From Pisaster brevispinus (Eukaryota; Echinodermata; Asteroidea; Forcipulatida; Asteriidae), in NCBI GenBank assembly GCA_023634235.1, contig JAMKCF010000020.1, positions 6,386,001 through 6,450,000 on the forward strand: a DNA stretch of 64,000 nucleotides, written 5' to 3'. Both the position numbers and the translations under genes were made by a program. Position 1 is the first letter of the stretch; each line of letters starts with the position of its first letter. A model generated the notes under the pieces. The model worked only from the letters and a program-made list of their open reading frames with translations. It was not told the DNA's origin and did no database searches. Positions 23,293 through 36,234 of this stretch are shown piece after piece.

Positions 23293-25785
23293 CAGTTTAA
23301 AGTTTTCGTTTCCGATGACCCTAAGATTGAACCAGATGCTTCAGAACACCCATGTTGCTTGGTACCAAATTCATCACAGAGCAATTTGAGCAGTTAAAAA
23401 AGGTTTTTGTCACCGATCAGCCTAAGATTGAACCAGATGCTTCAGAACACCCATGTTTCTTGGTACCAAATTCATCTTAGACCAATCTGAACAGTTTGAA
23501 AAGTTTTTGTCACCGATTAGCCTGAGATTGAACCAGATGCTTCAGAACACCCATGATTCCTATTACAGATTTTAACATATAGCAATCTGAGTAGTTTGAA
23601 AAGTTTTTGTCTCCGATGACCCTAAGATTGAACCAGATGCTTCAGAACACCCATGTTTCTTGGTACCAAATTCATCATAGACCAATCTGAACAGTTTGAA
23701 AAGTTTTTGTCTCCGATGACCCTAAGATTGAACCAGATGTTTCAGAACACCCATGTTTCTTGGTACCAAATTTAACATAGACCAATTTGAACAGTTTGAA
23801 AAGTTTTTGTCTCCGATCAGCCTAAGATTGAACCAGATGCTTCAGAACACCCATGTTTCTAGGTACCAAATTCATCTTAGACCAATTTGAACAGTTTGAA
23901 AAGTTTTCGTCTCCGATCAGCCTTAGATTGAACCAGATGCTTCAGAACACCAATGTTTGTTGGTACCAAATTCATCATAGACCAATCTGAACAGTTTGAA
24001 AAGTATTCGTCTCCGATGACCCTAAGATTGAACCAGATGCTTCAAAACACCCATGTTTCTTGGTACCAAATTCATCATAGACCAATCTGAACGGTTTCAA
24101 AAGTTTTCGTCTCCGATCAGCCTAAGATTGAACCAGTTGCTTCAGAACATCCATGATTCCTATTACAGAAATTATCACAGAGCATTTTGAGCAGTTAAAA
24201 AAGGTTTTTGTCTCCGATCAGCCTGAGATTGAACCAGTTGCTTCAAAACACCCATGATTCCTATTACAGAATTTAACATATAGCAATCTGAGTAGTTTGA
24301 AAAGTTTTTGTCTCCGATGACCCTAAGATTGAACCAGATGCTTCAGAACACCCATTTTTCTTGGTACCAAATTCATCTTAGACCAATTTGAACAGTTTGA
24401 AAAGTTTTCGTCACCGATCAGCCTAAGATTGAACCAGATGCTTCAGAACACCCATATTTCTTGGTACCAAATTCATCATAGACCAATCTGAACAGTTTGA
24501 AAAGTTTTTGTCTCCGATGACCCTAAGATTGAACCAGATGCTTCAAAACACCCATGATTCCTATTACAGAATTAACATATAGCAATCTTAGTAGTTTGAA
24601 AAGTTTTTGTCTCCGATGACCATAAGATTGAACCAGATGCTTCAGAACACCCATGTTTCTTGGTACCAAATTCATCTTAGACCAATTTGAACAGTTTGAA
24701 AAGTTTTCGTCTCCGATCAGCCTTAGATTGAACCAGATGCTTAAGAACACCCATGTTTGTTGGTACCAAATTCATCATAGACCAATCTGAACAGTTTGAA
24801 AAGTTTTTGTCTCCGATGACCCTAAGATTGAACCAGATGTTTCAGAACACCCATGTTTCTTGGTACCAAATTCATCATAGACCAATCTGAACAGTTTGAA
24901 AAGTTGTTGTCACCGATCAGCCTAAGATTGAACCAGATGCTTCAGAACACCCATGATTCCTATTACAGAATTTAACAAATAGCAATCTGAGTAGTTTGAA
25001 AAGTTTTCGTCTCCGATGACCCTAAGTTTGAACCAGATGCTTCAGAACACCCATGTTTCTTGGTACCAAATTCATCATAGACCAATCTGAACAGTTTGAA
25101 AAGTTTTTGTCACCGATCAGCCTAAGATTGAACCAGATGCTTCAGAACACCCATGTTTCTTGTTTTAAAATTCATCATAGAGCAATCTGAGTAGTTTATA
25201 AAGTTTTCGTCTCCGATCAGCCTAAGATTGAACCAGTTGCTTCAGAACACCCATGAATCCTATTACAGAATTTAACATATAGCAATCTGAGTAGTTTGAA
25301 AAGTTTTCGTCTCCGATGAGCATTAGATTGAACAAGGTGCTTCAGAACACCCATGTTTCTTGGTACCAAATTTAACATAGACCAATTTGAACAGTTTGAA
25401 AAGTTTTTGTCTCCGATCAGCCTGAGATTGAACCAGTTGCTTCAAAAGACCCATGTTTCTTAGTACAGATTTTATCACAGGGCAATCTGAACAGTTAAAA
25501 AAGTTTTCGTCTCCGATCAACCTAAGACTGAACCAGTTGCTTCAGAACACCCATGATTCCTATTACAGAATTTAACATATAGCAATCTGAGTAGTTTGAA
25601 AAGTTTTCGTCTCCGATGACCCTAAGTTTGAACCAGATGCTTCAGAACACCCATGTTTCTTGGTACCAAATTCATCATAGACCAATCTGAACAGTTTGAA
25701 AAGTTTTTGTCACCGATCAGCCTAAGATTGAACCAGATGCTTCAGAACACCCATGTTTCTAGGTACCAAATTCTTCTTAGACCAA
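23199..25785 (+). repeat. Downstream copy of the 19.9-22.4 kb block
   Basis: It has the same order of monomers as 19,947-22,435 plus one. It carries private changes such as CATGTTGCTTGG (about 23,353), AAATTATCACAGAGC (about 24,170) and GATGACCATAAG (about 24,620). Confidence 0.85.
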
Positions 25786-27830
25786 TCTGAACAGTTTGAA
25801 AAGTTTCGTCTCCGATGACCCTAAGATTGAACCAGATGCTTCAAAACACCCATGTTTCTTGGTACCAAATTCATCATAGACCAATCTGAACGGTTTGAAA
25901 AGTTTTCGTCTCCGATCAGCCTAAGATTGAACCAGTTGCTTCAGAACATCCATGATTCCTATTACAGAAATCATCACAGAACAATTTGAGCAGTTAAAAA
26001 AGGTTTTTGTCTCCGATCAGCCTGAGATTGAACCAGTTGCTTCAAAACACCCATGATTCCTATTACAGAATTTAACATATAGCAATCTGAGTAGTTTGAA
26101 AAGTTTTTGTCTCCGATGACCCTAAGATTGAACCAGATGCTTCAGAACACCCATGTTTCTTGGTACCAAATTCATCTTAGACCAATCTGAACAGTTTGAA
26201 AAGTTTTCGTCTCCGATGACCCTAAGATTGAACCAGATGCTTCAGAACACCCATGTTTCTTGGTACCAAATTCATCATAGACCAATCTGAACAGTTTGAA
26301 AAGTTTTCGTTTCCGATGACCCTAAGATTGAACCAGATGCTTCAGAACACCCATGTTTCTTGGTACCAAATTCATCACAGAGCAATTTGAGCAGTTAAAA
26401 AAGGTTTTTGTCACCGATCAGCCTAAGATTGAACCAGTTGCTTCAGAACACCCATGTTTCTTGGTACCAAATTCGTCTTAGACCAATCTGAACAGTTTGA
26501 AAAGTTTTCGTCTCCGATGACCCTAAAATTGAACCAGATGCTTCAGAACACCCATGATTCCTATTACAGAATTTAACATATAGCAATCTGAGTAGTTTGA
26601 ACAGTTTTTGTCTCCGATGACCCTAAGATTGAACCAGATGCTTCAGAACACCCATGTTTCTTGGTACCAAATTCATCATAGACCAATCTGAACAGTTTGA
26701 AAAGTTTTTGTCACCGATCAGCCTAGGATTGAACCAGATGCTTCAGAACACCCATGATTCCTATTACAGAATTTAACAAATAGCAATCTGAGTAGTTTGA
26801 AAAGTTTTTGTCTCCGATGACCCTAAGATTGAACCAGATGCTTCAGAACACCAATGTTTCTTGGTACCAAATTCATCATAGACCAATCTGAACAGTTTGA
26901 AAAGTTTTCGTCTCCGATCAGCCTTAGATTGAACCAGATGCTTCAGAACACCCATGTTTCTTGGTACCAAATTCATCATAGACCAATCTGAACAGTTTGA
27001 AAAGTTTTCGTTTCCGATGACCCTAAGATTGAACCAGATGCTTCAGAACACCCATGTTTCTTGGTACCAAATTCATCACAGAGCAATTTGAGCAGTTAAA
27101 AAAGGTTTTTGTCACCGATCAGCCTAAGATTGAACCAGTTGCTTCAGAACACCCATGTTTCTTGGTACCAAATTCATCTTAGACCAATCTGAACAGTTTG
27201 AAAAGTTTTCGTCTCCGATCAGCCTTAGATTGAACCAGATGCTTCAGAACACCCATGTTTGTTGGTACCAAATTCATTATAGACCAATCTGAACAGTTTG
27301 AAAAGTTTTCGTTTCCGATGACCCTAAGATTGAACCAGATGCTTCAGAACACCCATGTTTCTTGGTACCAAATTCATCACAAAGCAATTTGAGCAGTTAA
27401 AAAAGGTTTTTGTCACCGATCAGCCTAAGATTGAACAAGATGCTTCAGAACACCCATGTTTCTTGGTACCAAATTCATCTTAGACCAATCTGAACAGTTT
27501 GAAAAGTTTTTGTCACCGATCAGCCTGAGATTGAACCAGATGCTTCAGAACACCCATGTTTCTTGGTACCAAATTCATCATAGACCAATCTCAACAGTTT
27601 GAAAAGTTTTTGTCACCGATTAGCCTAAGATTGAACCAGATGCTTCAGAACACCCATGTTTCTTGTTTTAAAATTCATCTTAGACCAATCTGAGTAGTTT
27701 ATAAAGTTTTCTTCTCCGATCAGCCTAAGATTGAACCAGTTGCTTCAGAACACCCATGAATCCTATTACAGAATTTAACATATAGCAATCTGAGTAGTTT
27801 GAAAAGTTTTCGTCTCCGATCAGCATTAGA
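25786..27830 (+). repeat. Mixed A/B/C segment with A/C chimeras
   Basis: There is no gene here. A monomers dominate, with class C cassettes and chimeric monomers GGTACCAAATTCATCACAG then AGCAATTTGAGCAG (about 26,365, 27,065, and CACAAAGC at 27,370). A set of three A monomers plus a chimera recurs at about 26.2-26.5, 26.95-27.2 and 27.25-27.5 kb. The part from 26.75 to 27.0 kb resembles 33.1-33.35 kb. Confidence 0.85.
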
Positions 27831-29700
27831 ATGAACTAGATGCTTCAGAACACCCTTGTTTCTTGGTACTAAATTCATCATAGACCAATCTGAAAAGTTG
27901 TTGTCACCGATCAGCCTAAGATTGAACCAGATGCTTCAGAACACCCATGTTTCTTGGTACTATTCATCATAGACCAATCCGAACAGTTTGAAAAGTTGTT
28001 GTCACCGATCAGCCTAAGATTGAACCAGTTGCTGAAGCAACCATGTTTTGGGGTGCCAAATTCATCTTAGACCAATCTGAGCAGTTTAAAAAGTTTCGTC
28101 TGCAATCAGGTTAAGATTGAACCAGTAGCTTTAAAACACCCATGTTTCTTGGTACCAAATTCATCATAGACCCAATCTGAAAAGTTTAAAGAGGTAAACA
28201 TTGAACCAGTACCTTCAGAACATCAGTTTCTTAGAACAGATTTAATCACAGGGCAATCTGAACAGTTTGAAAAGTTGTTGTCACTGATCAGGCTAAGATT
28301 GAACCAGATGCTTCAGAATACCCTTGTTTCTTGGTACTAAATTCATCATAGACCAATCTGAACAGTTTGAAAAGTTGTTGTCACCGATCAGCCTAAGATT
28401 GAACCAGATGCTTCAGAACACCCATGTTTCTTGGTACTAAATTCATCATAGACCAATCCGAAAAGTTTGAAAAGTTGTTGTCACCGATCAGCCTAAGATT
28501 GAACCAGTTGCTTCAGAACACCCATGATTCCTATTACAGAAATCATCACAGAGGAATTTGAGCAGTTAAAAAAGGTTTTTGTCTCCGATCAGCCTGAGAT
28601 TGAACCAGTTGCTTCAAAACACCCATGTTTCTTAGTACAGATTTTCGTTTCTTAGTACAGATTTAATCACAGGGCAATCTGAGCAGTTTAAAAAGTTTTC
28701 GCCTGCGATCAGGTTAAGATTGAACCAGTAGCTTCAGAACATCTGTTTCTTAGTACAGATTTCATCACAGTGCAATTTGAGCAGTTTAAAAAGTTTTCGT
28801 CTCCGATTAGCCTAAGACTGAACAAGTTGCTTCAGAACACCCATATTTCTTAGTACAGATTTCATCACAGGGCAATTTGAGCAGTTAAAAAAGTTTTCGT
28901 CTCCGATCAACCTAAGACTGAACCAGTTGCTTCAGAACACCCATGTTTCTTAATACAAAATTCATCACAGAGCAATCTGAGCAGTTTAAAAAGTTTCGTC
29001 TGCAATCAGGTTAAGATTGAAACCAGTAGCTTCAAAACACCCATGTTTCTTGGTACCAAATTCATCATAGACCAATCTGAACAGTTTGAAAAGTTGTTGT
29101 CACCGATCAGCCTAAGATTGAACCAGTTGCTTCAGAACACCCATTATTCCTATTACAGAATTTAACATATAGCAATCTGAGTAGTTTGAAAAGTTTTCTG
29201 CTTCAGAAACACCCATGTTTCTTGGTATCAAATTCATCATAGACCAATCTGAACAGTTTAAAAAGTTTCGTCTGCAATCAGGTTAAGATTGAACCAGTAG
29301 CTTCAAAACACCCATGTTTCCTAGTACAGAATTCATCATAGACCAATCTGAACAGTTTGACAACATGTTGGCTGCGATCAGGTTAAGATTTAGTCAGTAG
29401 CTTCAGAACACCCATGTTTCTTGTTTTAAAATTCATCATAGAGCAATCTGAGTAGGTTGAAAAGTTTTCGTCTCCTATGACCCTTAGATTGAACCAGATG
29501 CTTCAGAACACCCATGTTTCTTGGTACCAAATTCATCATAGACCAATCTGAACAGTTTGACGACATGTTGGCTGCGATCAGGTTAAGATTGAGTCAGTAG
29601 CTTCAAAACACCCATGATTTCTATTACAGAATTAAACATAGAGCAATCTGAGTAGTTTGAAAAGTTTTCGTCTCCGATGACCCTAAGATTGAACCAGATG
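27830..29700 (+). repeat. Long-range copy of the divergent 6.1-7.98 kb segment
   Basis: It matches about 6,110-7,985 at an offset near 21,716 bp, through the hairpin monomer, the AACATTGAACC junction, the 20-bp doubling (28,627), the shortened monomer (29,197) and E monomers (29,361 and 29,557). It differs by small indels and substitutions (GGGGTGCC versus GGGGTACC, a 4-bp loss near 27,960, TTTAAAGAGG versus TTTAAAAAGG). It is bounded on both sides by ordinary monomers. Confidence 0.88.
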
Positions 29701-30170
29701 CTTCAAAACACCCATGTTTCTTGGTACCAAATTCATCATAGACCAATCTGAACGGTTTGAAAAGTTTTCGTCTCCGATCAGCCTAAGATTGAACCAGTTG
29801 CTTCAGAACATCCATGATTCCTATTACAGAAATCATCACAGAGCAATTTGAGCAGTTAAAAAAGGTTTTTGTCTCCGATCAGCCTGAGATTAAACCAGTT
29901 GCTTCAAAACACCCATGTTTCTTAGTACAGATTTAATCACAGGGCAATCTGAGCAGTTTAAAAAGTTTTTCGCCTGCGATCAGGTTAAGATTGAACCAGT
30001 AGCTTCAGAACACCCATGTTTCTTAGTACAGATTTCATCACAGGGCAATCTGAACAGTTTGAAAAGTTTTTGTCACCGATCAGCCTAAGATTGAACCAGA
30101 TGCTTCAGAACACCCATGTTTCTTGTTTTAAAATTCATCTTAGACCAATCTGAGTAGTTTATAAAGTTTT
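29530..30170 (+). repeat. E/C/F block, copy 1 (offset about 6,703 bp)
   Basis: It matches 36,235-36,872: E monomer, a B-like monomer with GATTTCTATTACAG and TTAAACATAGAGC, A, C, two F monomers, then D. A single extra T (GTTTTTCGCC near 29,970) changes the offset to 6,702. Confidence 0.83.
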
Positions 30171-33100
30171 CGTCTCCGATCAGCCTAAGATTGAACCAGA
30201 TGCTTCAGAACACCCATGATTCCAATTACAGAATTTAACATATAGCAATCTGAGTAGTTTGGAAAGTTTTTGTCTCCGATGACCCTAAGATTGAACCAGA
30301 TGTTTCAGAACACCCATGTTTCTTGGTACCAAATTCATCATAGACCAATCTGAAGAGTTTGAAAAGTTTTTGTCTCCGATCAGCCTAAGATTGAACCAGT
30401 TGCTTCAGAACACCCATGAATCCTATTAAAGAATTTAACATATAGCAATCTGAGTAGTTTGAAAAGTTTTCGTCTCCGATGACCCTAAGATTGAACCAGA
30501 TGCTTCAAAACACCCATGATTCCTATTACATAATTAACATATAGCAATCTGAGTAGTTTGAAAAGTTTTTGTCTCCGATGACCCTAAGATTGAACCAGAT
30601 GCTTCAGAACACCCATGTTTCTTGGTACCAAATTCATCTTAGACCAATTTGAACAGTTTGAAAAGTTTTCGTCACCGATCAGCCTAAGATTGAACCAGTG
30701 CATGCTTCAGAACACCCATGTTTCTTTTTACCAAATTCATCTTAGACCAATCTGAACAGTTTGAAAAGTTTTCGTCTCCGATGACCCTAAGATTGAACCA
30801 GATGCTTCAGAACACCCATGTTTCTTGGTACCAAATTCATCATAGACCAATCTCAACAGTTTGAAAAGTTTTTGTCACCGATTAGCCTAAGATTGAACCA
30901 GATGCTTCAGAACACCCATGTTTCTTGTTTTACAATTCATCTTAGACCAATCTGAACGGTTTGAAAAGTTTTCGTCTCCGATCAGCCTAAGATTGAACCA
31001 GTTGCTTCAGAACACCCATGATTCCTATTACAGAATTTAACATATAGCAGTCTGGTAGTTTGAAAAGTTTTTGTCTCCGATGACCCTAAGATTGAACCAG
31101 ATGCTTCAGAACACCCATGTTTCTTGGTACCAAATTCATCTTAGACCAATTTGAACAGTTTGAAAAGTTTTCGTCTCCGATCAGCCTTAGATTGAACCAG
31201 ATGCTTAAGAACACCCATGTTTGTTGGTACCAAATTCATCATAGACCAATCTGAACAGTTTGAAAAGTTTTCGTTTCCGATGACCCTAAGATTGAACCAG
31301 ATGTTTCAGAACACCCATGTTTCTTGGTACCAAATTCATCATAGACCAATCTGAACAGTTTGAAAAGTTTTTGTCACCGATCAGCCTAAGATTGAACCAG
31401 ATGCTTCAGAACACCCATGATTCCTATTACAGAATTTAACAAATAGCAATCTGAGTAGTTTGAAAAGTTTTCGTCTCCGATGACCCTAAGTTTGAACCAG
31501 ATGCTTCAGAACACCCATGTTTCTTGGTATCAAATTCATCATAGACCAATCTGAACAGTTTGAAAAGTTTTTGTCACCGATCAGCCTAAGATTGAACCAG
31601 ATGCTTCGGAACACCCATGTTTCTTGTTTTAAAATTCATCATAGAGCAATCTGAGTAGTTTATAAAGTTTTCGTCTCCGATCAGCCTAAGATTGAACCAG
31701 TTGCTTCAGAACACCCATGAATCCTATTACAGAATTTAACATATAGCAATCTGAGTAGTTTGAAAAGTTTTCGTCTCCGATCAGCATTAAATTTAACAAG
31801 GTGCTTCAGAACACCGATGTTTCTTGGTACCAAATTTAACATAGACCAATTTGAACAGTTTGAAAAGTTTTTGTCTCCGATCAGCCTGAGATTGAACCAG
31901 TTGCTTCAAAAGACCCATGTTTCTTAGTACAGATTTTATCACAGGGCAATCTGAACAGTTAAAAAAGTTTTCGTCTCCGATCAACCTTAGACTGAACCAG
32001 TTGCTTCAGAACACCCATGATTCCTATTACAGAATTTAACATATAGCAATCTGAGTAGTTTGAAAAGTTTTCGTCTCCGATGACCCTAAGTTTGAACCAG
32101 ATGCTTCAGAACACCCATGTTTCTTGGTACCAAATTCATCATAGACCAATCTGAACAGTTTGAAAAGTTTTTGTCACCGATCAGCCTAAGATTGAACCAG
32201 ATGCTTCAGAACACCCATGTTTCTAGGTACCAAATTCATCTTAGACCAATTTGAACAGTTTGAAAAGTTTTCGTCTCCGATCAGCCTTAGATTGAACCAG
32301 ATGCTTCAGAACACCCATGTTTGTCGGTACCAAATTCATCATAGACCAATCTGAACAGTTTGAAAAGTTTCGTCTCCGATGACCCTAAGATTGAACCAGA
32401 TGCTTCAAAACACCCATGTTTCTTGGTACCAAATTCATCATAGACCAATCTGAACGGTTTGAAAAGTTTTCGTCTCCGATCAGCCTAAGATTGAACCAGT
32501 TGCTTCAGAACATCCATGATTCCTATTACAGAAATCATCACAGAGCAATTTGAGCAGTTAAAAAAGGTTTTTGTCTCCGATCAGCCTGAGATTGAACCAG
32601 TTGCTTCAAAACACCCATGATTCCTATTACAGAATTTAACAAATAGCAATCTGAACAGTTTGAAAAGTTTTCGTCTCCGATCAGCCTAAGATTGAACCAG
32701 ATGCTTCAGAACACCCATGATTCCTATTACAAAATTTAACATATAGCAATCTGAGTAGTTTGAAAAGTTTTTGTCTCCGATGACCCTAAGATTGAACCAG
32801 ATGTTTCAGAACACCCATTGTTTCTTGGTACCAAATTCATCATAGACCAATCTGAACAGTTTGAAAAGTTTTCGTCTCCGATCAGCCTAAGATTGAACCA
32901 GATGCTTCAGAACACCCATGATTCCTATTACAGAATTTAACCTATAGCAATCTGAGTAGTTTGAAAAGTTTTTTTCTCCGATGACCCTAAGATTGAACCA
33001 GATGTTTCAGAACATCCATGTTTCTTGGTACCAAATTCATCATAGACCAATCTAAACAGTTTGAAAAGTTTTTGTCACCGATCAGCCTAAGATTGAACCA

Positions 33101-33880
33101 GATGCTTCAGAACACCCATGATTCCTATTACAGAATTTAACAAATAGCAATCTGAGTAGTTTGAAAAGTTTTTGTCTCCGATGACCCTAAGATTGAACCA
33201 GATGCTTCAGAACACCCATGTTTCTTGGTACCAAATTCATCATAGACCAATCTGAACAGTTTGAAAAGTTTTCGTCTCCGATCAGCCTTAGATTGAACCA
33301 GATGCTTCAGAACACCCATGTTTCTTGGTACCAAATTCATCATAGACCAATCTGAACAGTTTGAAAAGTTTTCAATTCTGATGACCCTAAGATTTAACCA
33401 GATGCTTCAGAACACCCATGTTTCTTGGTACCAAATTCATCACAGAGCAATTTGAGCAGTTAAAAAAGGTTTTTGTCACCGATCAGCCTAAGATTGAACA
33501 AGATGCTTCAGAACACCCATGTTTCTTGGTACCAAATTCATCATAGACCAATCTGAACAGTTTGAAAAGTTTTCGTCTCCGATCAGCCTTAGATTGAACC
33601 AGATGCTTCAGAACACCCATGTTTCTTGGTACCAAATTCATCATAGACCAATCTGAACAGTTTGAAAAGTTTTCGTTTCCGATGACCCTAAGATTGAACC
33701 AGATGCTTCAGAACACCCATGTTTCTTGGTACCAAATTCATCATAGACCAATCTGAACAGTTTGAAAAGTTTTTGTCTCCGATCAGCCTAAGATTGAACC
33801 AGTTGCTTCAGAACACCCATGAATCCTATTAAAGAATTTAACATAAAGCAATCTGAGTAGTTTGAAAAGTTTTCGTCTCC
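30171..33880 (+). repeat. Mixed A/B/C/D segment
   Basis: There is no gene here. The central part (31,330-33,130) is copied at 39,630-41,224. A 3-bp insertion makes CCAGTGCATGCTTC near 30,698. CAGTCTGGTAG, with base changes and a missing A, occurs near 31,047. Around 33,370 the A-tract end reads TTTTCAATTCTGATG, a change not seen elsewhere. Confidence 0.85.
31330..33130 (+). repeat. 1.8-kb block, copy 1 (offset 8,300 bp)
   Basis: It matches 39,630-41,224. Shared rare markers are CTTCGGAACAC, CATTAAATTTAACAAGG, ACACCGATGTTTC, GTTTGTCGGTACC and TCTAAACAG. The offset is 8,300 bp up to about 32,720 and 8,099 bp after, so this copy has two monomers (201 bp) that the other lacks, or the reverse. 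Confidence 0.87.
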
Positions 33881-35850
33881 GATGACCCTAAGATTGAACC
33901 AGATGCTTCAAAACAACCATGATTCCTATTACAGAATTAACATATAGCAATCTTAGTAGTTTGAAAAGTTTTTGTCTCCGATGACCCTAAGATTGAACCA
34001 GATGCTTCAGAACACCCATGTTTCTTGGTACCAAATTCATCTTAGACCAATTTGAACAGTTTGAAAAGTTTTCGTCACCGATCAGCCTAAGATTGAACCA
34101 GATGCTTCAGAACACCCATGTTTCTTTTTACCAAATTCATCTTAGACCAATCTGAACAGTTTGAAAAGTTTTCGTCTCCGATGACCCTAAGATTGAACCA
34201 GATGCTTCAGAACACCCATGTTTCTTGGTACCAAATTCATCATAGACCAATCTGAACAGTTTGAAAAGTTTTTGTCACCGATCAGCCTAAGATTGAACCA
34301 GATGCTTCAGAACACCCATGATTCCTATTACAGAATTTAACATATAGCAATCTGAGTAGTTTGAAAAGTTTTCGTCTCCGATGACCCTAAGATTGAACCA
34401 GATGTTTCAGAACACCCATTTTTCTTGGTACCAAATTCATCATAGACCAATCTGAACAGTTTGAAAAGTTTTTGTCACCGATCAGCCTAAGATTGAACCA
34501 GATGCTTCAGAACACCCATGTTTCTTGTTTTAAAATTCATCTTAGACCAATCTGAGTAGTTTATAAAGTTTTCGTCTCCGATCAGCCTAAGATTGAACCA
34601 GTTGCTTCAGAACACCCATGAATCCTATTACAGAATTTAACATATAGCAATCTGAGTAGTTTGAAAAGTTTTCGTCTCCGATCAGCATTAGATTGAACCA
34701 GATGCTTCAGAACACCCATGTTTCTTGGTACCAAATTCATCATAGACCAATTTGAACAGTTTGAAAAGTTTTTGTCTCCGATCAGCCTGAGATTGAACCA
34801 GTTGCTTCAAAAGACCCATGTTTTTAAGTACAGATTTTATCACAGGGCAATCTTGAACAGTTAAAAAAGTTTTCGTCTCCGATCAACCTAAGACCGAACC
34901 AGTTGCTTCAGAACACCCATGATTCCTTTTAAAGAATTTAACATATAGCAATCTGAGTAGTTTGAAAAGTTTTCGTCTCCGATGACTCTAAGTTTGAACC
35001 AGATGCTTCAGAACACCCATGTTTCTTGGTACCAAATTCATCATAGACCAATCTGAACAGTTTGAAAAGTTTTTTTTACCGATCAGCCTAAGAATGAACC
35101 AGATGCTTCAGAACACCCATGTTTCTAGGTACCAAATTCATCATAGACCAATTTGAACAGTTTGAAAAGTTTTCGTCTACGATCAGCCTTAGATTGAACC
35201 AGATGCTTCAGAACACCCATGTTTGTTGGTACCAAATTCATCATAGACCAATCTGAACAGTTTGAAAAGTTTTCGTCTCCGATGACCCTAAGATTGAACC
35301 AGATGCTTCAAAACACCCATGTTTCTTGGTACCAAATTCATCATAGACCAATCTGAACGGTTTGAAAAGTTTTCGTCTCCGATCAGCCTAAGATTGAACC
35401 AGTTGCTTCAGAACATCCATGATTCCTATTACAGAAATCATCACAGAGCAATTTGAGCAGTTAAAAAAGGTTTTTGTCTCCGATCAGCCTGAGATTAAAC
35501 CAGTTGCTTCAAAACACCCATGATTTCTATTACAGAATTTAACATATAGCAATCTGAGTTGTTTGAAAAGTTTTTGTCTCCGATGACCCTAAAATTGAAC
35601 CAGATGCTTCAGAACACCCATGTTTCTTGGTACCAAATTCATCTTAGACCAATCTGAACAGTTTGAAAAGTTTTCGTCTCCGATGACCCTAAGATTGAAC
35701 CAGATGCTTCAAAACACCCATGTTTCTTGGTACCAAATTCATCTTAGACCAATTTGAACAGTTTGAAAAGTTTTCGTCTCCGATCAGCCTTAGATTGAAC
35801 CAATGCTTCAGAACACCCATGTTTGTTGGTACTAAATTCATCATAGACCA
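33880..35850 (+). repeat. About 2-kb higher-order unit, copy 1 of 5
   Basis: It matches 36,879-38,849 at 2,999 bp. Related copies lie at about 49.1-51.3, 51.9-54.1 and 57.4-59.6 kb. Markers are GAACACCCATTTTTCTTGG, CATGTTTTTAAGTACAG, CAATCTTGAACAG with an extra T, a run of eight T before ACCGATCAG (35,070), GTCTACGATCAG and TTGAACCAATGCTTC with a 2-bp loss. This copy and the 36.9 kb copy share AGACCGAACC and GAAAAGTTTTTTTT; the three downstream copies have AGACTGAACC and GAAAGGTTTTTTTT. Confidence 0.88.
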
Positions 35851-36234
35851 ATCTGAACAGTTTGAAAAGTATTCGTCTCCGATGACCCTAAGATTGAACA
35901 AGATGCTTCAAAACACCCATGTTTCTTGGTACCAATTCATGATAGACCAATCTGAACAGTTTGAAAAGTTTTTGTCTCCGATCAGCCTAAGATTGAACCA
36001 GTTGCTTCAGAATACCCATGAATCCTATTACAGAATTTAACATATAGCAATCTCAGTAGTTTGAAAAGTTTTCGTCTCCGATGACCCTAAGATTGAACCA
36101 GATGCTTCAAAACACCCATGATTCCTATTACAGAATTAACATATAGCAATCTGAGTAGTTTGAAAAGTTTTTGTCTCCGATGACCCTAAGATTGAACCAG
36201 ATGCTTCAGAACACCCATGTTTCTTGGTACCAAA

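Noticed and set aside
14616..25785. Transposon or LTR element with 1.3-1.9 kb repeats
   Set aside because: The units consist only of satellite monomers; there is no terminal inverted repeat, LTR boundary or enzyme-coding frame, and unit lengths are near whole numbers of monomers.
35720..36040. 106-codon open reading frame, also at 39,419, 50,935, 53,736 and 59,239
   Set aside because: It runs across three satellite monomers and is open only because of a 2-bp loss (CCAATGC) and a 1-bp loss (ACCAATTC) that shift frame. It recurs only as part of copied blocks, a minus-strand frame overlaps it, and no domain or codon signal is visible.
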